Positions 61,506 through 64,000 of a stretch of DNA of 64,000 nucleotides are shown one piece after another. The notes beneath the pieces were generated by a model. That model was not told the DNA's origin. It saw only the letters and a program-made list of their open reading frames with translations, and ran no database searches. This DNA is from Winogradskyella thalassocola (GTDB taxonomy: Bacteria > Bacteroidota > Bacteroidia > Flavobacteriales > Flavobacteriaceae): assembly GCF_900099995.1 (NCBI RefSeq), contig NZ_FNCZ01000005.1, forward strand, positions 149,456 through 213,455. The letters run 5' to 3'. Made by a program: the position numbers and the translations under genes. The number at the start of each line of letters is the position of its first letter. Position 1 is the first letter of the stretch.

Positions 61506-62737
61506 AATACATAAAAATCAATATAAAAACGGTCTTTGTGCTTTGTGCTTTATGCTTCGTGCTTTCTGCGCAAAGTCAAGAGTTAGAAACGCTTATTGAT
61601 GTTGCACTAAATAACAATCCAGAAATTCAAAAATTTGAATTGCAATACAAAAGAGCTTCTGAAAAAGTAAATGAAGTCAATACCATTCCTAATACCGAAT
61701 TTGGTGTAGGTTACTTTGTGAGTGAACCAGAAACACGAACAGGTGCGCAACGATTTAAAGTATCGGCTAAACAAATGTTACCGTGGTTTGGCACAATTAC
61801 ATCAAGAGAAAATTATGTCAGTTCATTAGCTGATGCAAAATATGAAGACATTGTTATTGCAAAGCGAAAATTGATGGCTTCTGTATCACAATCCTATTAT
61901 AATTTATACGCCAACAAAGCGAAACAAAAGGTGCTAACAGAAAACATTAAACTATTGGAAACCTATGAGACATTAGCACTAACTTCTGTTGAGGTTGGTA
62001 AAGCATCTGCTGTAGATGTGTTGCGATTGCAAATGCGTCAAAACGAAATGCAACAACTAAAAGATGTTTTAAGTCAACAGTTTTTAGCAGAACAAACAAA
62101 TCTTAATAATCTTTTGAATAGGGAAAATGATATTGCTGTTACTGTGGTAGATAGTTTAATGATGCCTTCAGAAGACTTTGAAATCACTACTAAAAATTTA
62201 GCATTACATCCTGAATTATTGAAGTATGATAAACTTTATCAATCTATAGAACAATCAGAATTACTAAACCAAAAAGAAAGCAGTCCTATGATTGGTTTTG
62301 GCTTGGATTATATCAATGTTTCCGAAAGACCAGATATGAATTTCTCGGATAACGGTAAAGATATTGTGATGCCAATGGTTTCGGTGTCAATCCCAATTTT
62401 TAATAAAAAATATAAATCTCAAACCAAGCAAAATGAGTTAGAACAGCAAGAAATAACAGCTCAAAAACAGGAACGTTTAAACACTTTGGAAACGCTTTTA
62501 AGCAAGGCGATTAATGAACGTATTTCTGCAAGAATAAGTTATGCAACGCAAACCAAGAACTTAAAACAAGCCAAAGATGCTGAAGAAATTTTAATCAAAA
62601 GCTACGAAACAGGAACGATTGATTTTAATGATGTTTTAGATATTCAAGAACTACAATTAAAGTTTCAAATGAACCAAATAGAGTCTATTAAGGGCTACTA
62701 TGTGCAAAGCACAATTATTAATTATTTAATACAATAG
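61502..62737 (+). CDS. TolC-family outer-membrane factor of metal efflux
   Basis: The 411-residue protein has a signal peptide (VFVLCALCFVLSAQSQ) and the helical-barrel plan with two repeats: LIDVALNNNPEIQKFELQYKRA with a coiled coil, then LALHPELLKYDKLYQSIEQSE with a second coiled coil. GTIDFNDVLDIQELQL near the end matches the CusC/CzcC family. It forms the outer-membrane exit of the tripartite pump and overlaps the RND gene by 4 bases. Confidence 0.88.
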   Translation: MKYIKINIKTVFVLCALCFVLSAQSQELETLIDVALNNNPEIQKFELQYKRASEKVNEVNTIPNTEFGVGYFVSEPETRTGAQRFKVSAKQMLPWFGTITSRENYVSSLADAKYEDIVIAKRKLMASVSQSYYNLYANKAKQKVLTENIKLLETYETLALTSVEVGKASAVDVLRLQMRQNEMQQLKDVLSQQFLAEQTNLNNLLNRENDIAVTVVDSLMMPSEDFEITTKNLALHPELLKYDKLYQSIEQSELLNQKESSPMIGFGLDYINVSERPDMNFSDNGKDIVMPMVSVSIPIFNKKYKSQTKQNELEQQEITAQKQERLNTLETLLSKAINERISARISYATQTKNLKQAKDAEEILIKSYETGTIDFNDVLDIQELQLKFQMNQIESIKGYYVQSTIINYLIQ

Positions 62738-62749
62738 TAATGAAATGAG

Positions 62750-62801
62750 CAGATGTATTATTATAAATCTATTCCAGATTTTTATAAGCGAATTACATCT
62801 G
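62750..62801 (+). other. Candidate folded leader before the copper-type ATPase
   Basis: CAGATGTA (62,750-62,757) pairs with TACATCTG (62,794-62,801), enclosing TTATAAATCT / AGATTTTTATAA (62,761-62,787), a 10-bp stem with a 2-base bulge and a 5-base loop. It occupies the gap before the ATG at 62,830. Confidence 0.4.
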
Positions 62802-62829
62802 TCCATTAAGAAAAAATAAATAACAACAG

Positions 62830-64000
62830 ATGAAACACACATATCATATACACGGAATGACCTGCAATGGTTGTCGTACTCACGTAGAAGAAACACTTTC
62901 TAAAGTGGAAGGTGTTTCAAAAGCAACAGTCAATTTAGAAAAGGCAGAAGCTACAATCGAAATGGAATTGCATATTCCTATAGAAACATTTCAAGAAGCC
63001 TTAAAAAATGATGGTGGGAGATACAGTATTCATAAACAAGGTGAACATCATCACCATTTAGAAGATAAAACAGAAAAAACATCAAAAGGCAAAGGCACAG
63101 GTACATTTTATTGCCCAATGCATTGCGAAGGTGATAAAACCTACGATAAATCAGGCGATTGTCCTGTTTGCGGAATGGATTTGGTTGAAGAACAAAATCT
63201 ATCATCAGCTTCAACAGAACAATGGACGTGTCCAATGCATCCAGAAATCGTAAAAGATGAAGCAGGTTCGTGCCCTATTTGCGGTATGGATTTAGTACCA
63301 ATGCAACCAGATGTTTCAGCAGAAGAAAAGACCTATAAAAAATTATTGAAGAAGTTTTGGATAGCAACTGCATTCACATTACCAATATTCTTAATGGCTA
63401 TGAGCGAAATGCTCAATAACAATCCATTGTACGATATAATGGAACAGAAATATTGGAATTGGATTCAGTTTGCATTATCTATTCCAGTTGTATTTTATGC
63501 GACTTGGATGTTCTTTGAACGTGCTTATAGAAGTATAAAAACGTGGAATCTCAATATGTTCACACTTATTGGAATCGGTGCAGGTGTGGCTTGGTTATTT
63601 AGTGTGTTTGGGATGTTATTTCCAGATGTGTTTCCAGCACAGTTTAAAACTGAATCAGGTGCAGTACACGTCTATTTTGAAGCAGCAACGGTTATTCTAA
63701 CCTTGGTGCTTTTAGGACAGTTGTTAGAAGCGCGAGCACACAGTAAAACCAATTCCGCAGTAAAAGAATTACTAAAATTAGCACCTAATAAAGCCATTAA
63801 AATTGTAGATGGTGAAGAAATTGAAGTCAGTATAGATGAAATAGAATTAAATGATATTCTAAAAGTAAAACCAGGTGATAAAATTCCTGTGGATGGTGTA
63901 GTAACTGAAGGAGAAACAACTATTGATGAATCTATGATTACGGGAGAACCTATTCCTGTAAACAAATCTCAAGATGATAAAGTAAGTAGCGGAACCATTA
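62830..64000 (+). CDS. Copper-type P1B ATPase, N-terminal part
   Basis: The frame runs from ATG 62,830 past the right edge (390 residues visible). It has an HMA domain with CNGC (Cys12, Cys15 in HGMTCNGC), a His-rich linker (GEHHHHLED), and two heavy-metal-binding zinc-ribbon-like modules (FYCPMH to CPVCGMDL and WTCPMHPE to CPICGMDL). These are followed by TM helices and the actuator domain with SMITGEP. This order is that of CopA-like silver/copper exporters of Bacteroidota. The catalytic half lies outside the window, so the CPC and DKTG motifs cannot be checked. Confidence 0.9.
   Translation, partial: MKHTYHIHGMTCNGCRTHVEETLSKVEGVSKATVNLEKAEATIEMELHIPIETFQEALKNDGGRYSIHKQGEHHHHLEDKTEKTSKGKGTGTFYCPMHCEGDKTYDKSGDCPVCGMDLVEEQNLSSASTEQWTCPMHPEIVKDEAGSCPICGMDLVPMQPDVSAEEKTYKKLLKKFWIATAFTLPIFLMAMSEMLNNNPLYDIMEQKYWNWIQFALSIPVVFYATWMFFERAYRSIKTWNLNMFTLIGIGAGVAWLFSVFGMLFPDVFPAQFKTESGAVHVYFEAATVILTLVLLGQLLEARAHSKTNSAVKELLKLAPNKAIKIVDGEEIEVSIDEIELNDILKVKPGDKIPVDGVVTEGETTIDESMITGEPIPVNKSQDDKVSSGTI

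Noticed and set aside
36626-64000. CRISPR array or Cas genes
   Set aside because: No repeat-spacer pattern and no Cas-like protein was seen; the phased 10-bp repeats are too short and lack spacers.

Overview
The window reads as chromosomal DNA of a marine-type member of the Flavobacteriaceae (phylum Bacteroidota). The evidence is the strong AT bias, promoter -7 boxes of the Bacteroidetes form TAnnTTTG with no regular Shine-Dalgarno sequences, type IX secretion (T9SS) C-terminal sorting domains, a fused alpha/beta 2-oxoacid dehydrogenase E1, a tricorn-like S41 protease, an M1-like protein with a C-terminal barrel-like region, and Bacteroidetes-specific small families. No rRNA, tRNA or CRISPR array was seen.

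Bases 1 to about 36,560 look like an ordinary core chromosome. They hold a ParDE-type toxin-antitoxin pair bounded by inverted repeats, a methyltransferase / ZIP transporter / DUF4268 operon, a THUMP RNA methyltransferase, the E1 fusion, an M1-like pseudoenzyme, a LOG-family hydrolase, uvrA, a secreted EEP-family nuclease/phosphatase with a T9SS tail, several very small membrane or lysine-rich proteins, a NYN-LOTUS protein, a tricorn protease, an ACP phosphodiesterase, glmM, a class V aminotransferase, an LpxL-type acyltransferase divergent from a rhomboid protease, a TlpA lipoprotein and mnmE.

From the 3' end of mnmE to the right edge lies a genomic island. The last 18 bases of mnmE resemble the attachment site used by SGI1-type elements. 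The mobility and replication part (36.7-42.6 kb) has a zinc-finger/HTH protein preceded by five 10-bp phased repeats, a tyrosine recombinase, an unknown protein, two excisionase-type HTH proteins, a BT4734-type primase-like protein and a PriCT-2/DUF3987 protein. A compact five-gene operon follows (42.7-48.3 kb): an XRE regulator, an ApeA-like HEPN protein, a 703-residue Argonaute whose nuclease residues are missing, a second HEPN protein, and a DUF4238 protein. I read it as a candidate defence system in which an inactive Argonaute senses nucleic acid and HEPN RNases act as effectors.

The rest (48.3 kb to the edge) is heavy-metal resistance: two secreted Cys/His-rich HYC_CC_PP-type proteins, an RND pump fused to a TolC-like domain, its lipoprotein adaptor, a Fur-family repressor, a DUF3703 protein, a Zn/Cd-type P-ATPase, a second enlarged RND pump with a separate TolC protein, and the start of a copper-type P-ATPase. 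A shared 15-bp operator-like palindrome sits before both the first gene of the block and the gene after the Fur repressor. The intergenic leaders before the two RND genes, and less strikingly before the copper ATPase, can fold into branched structures. The right end of the island lies outside the window.
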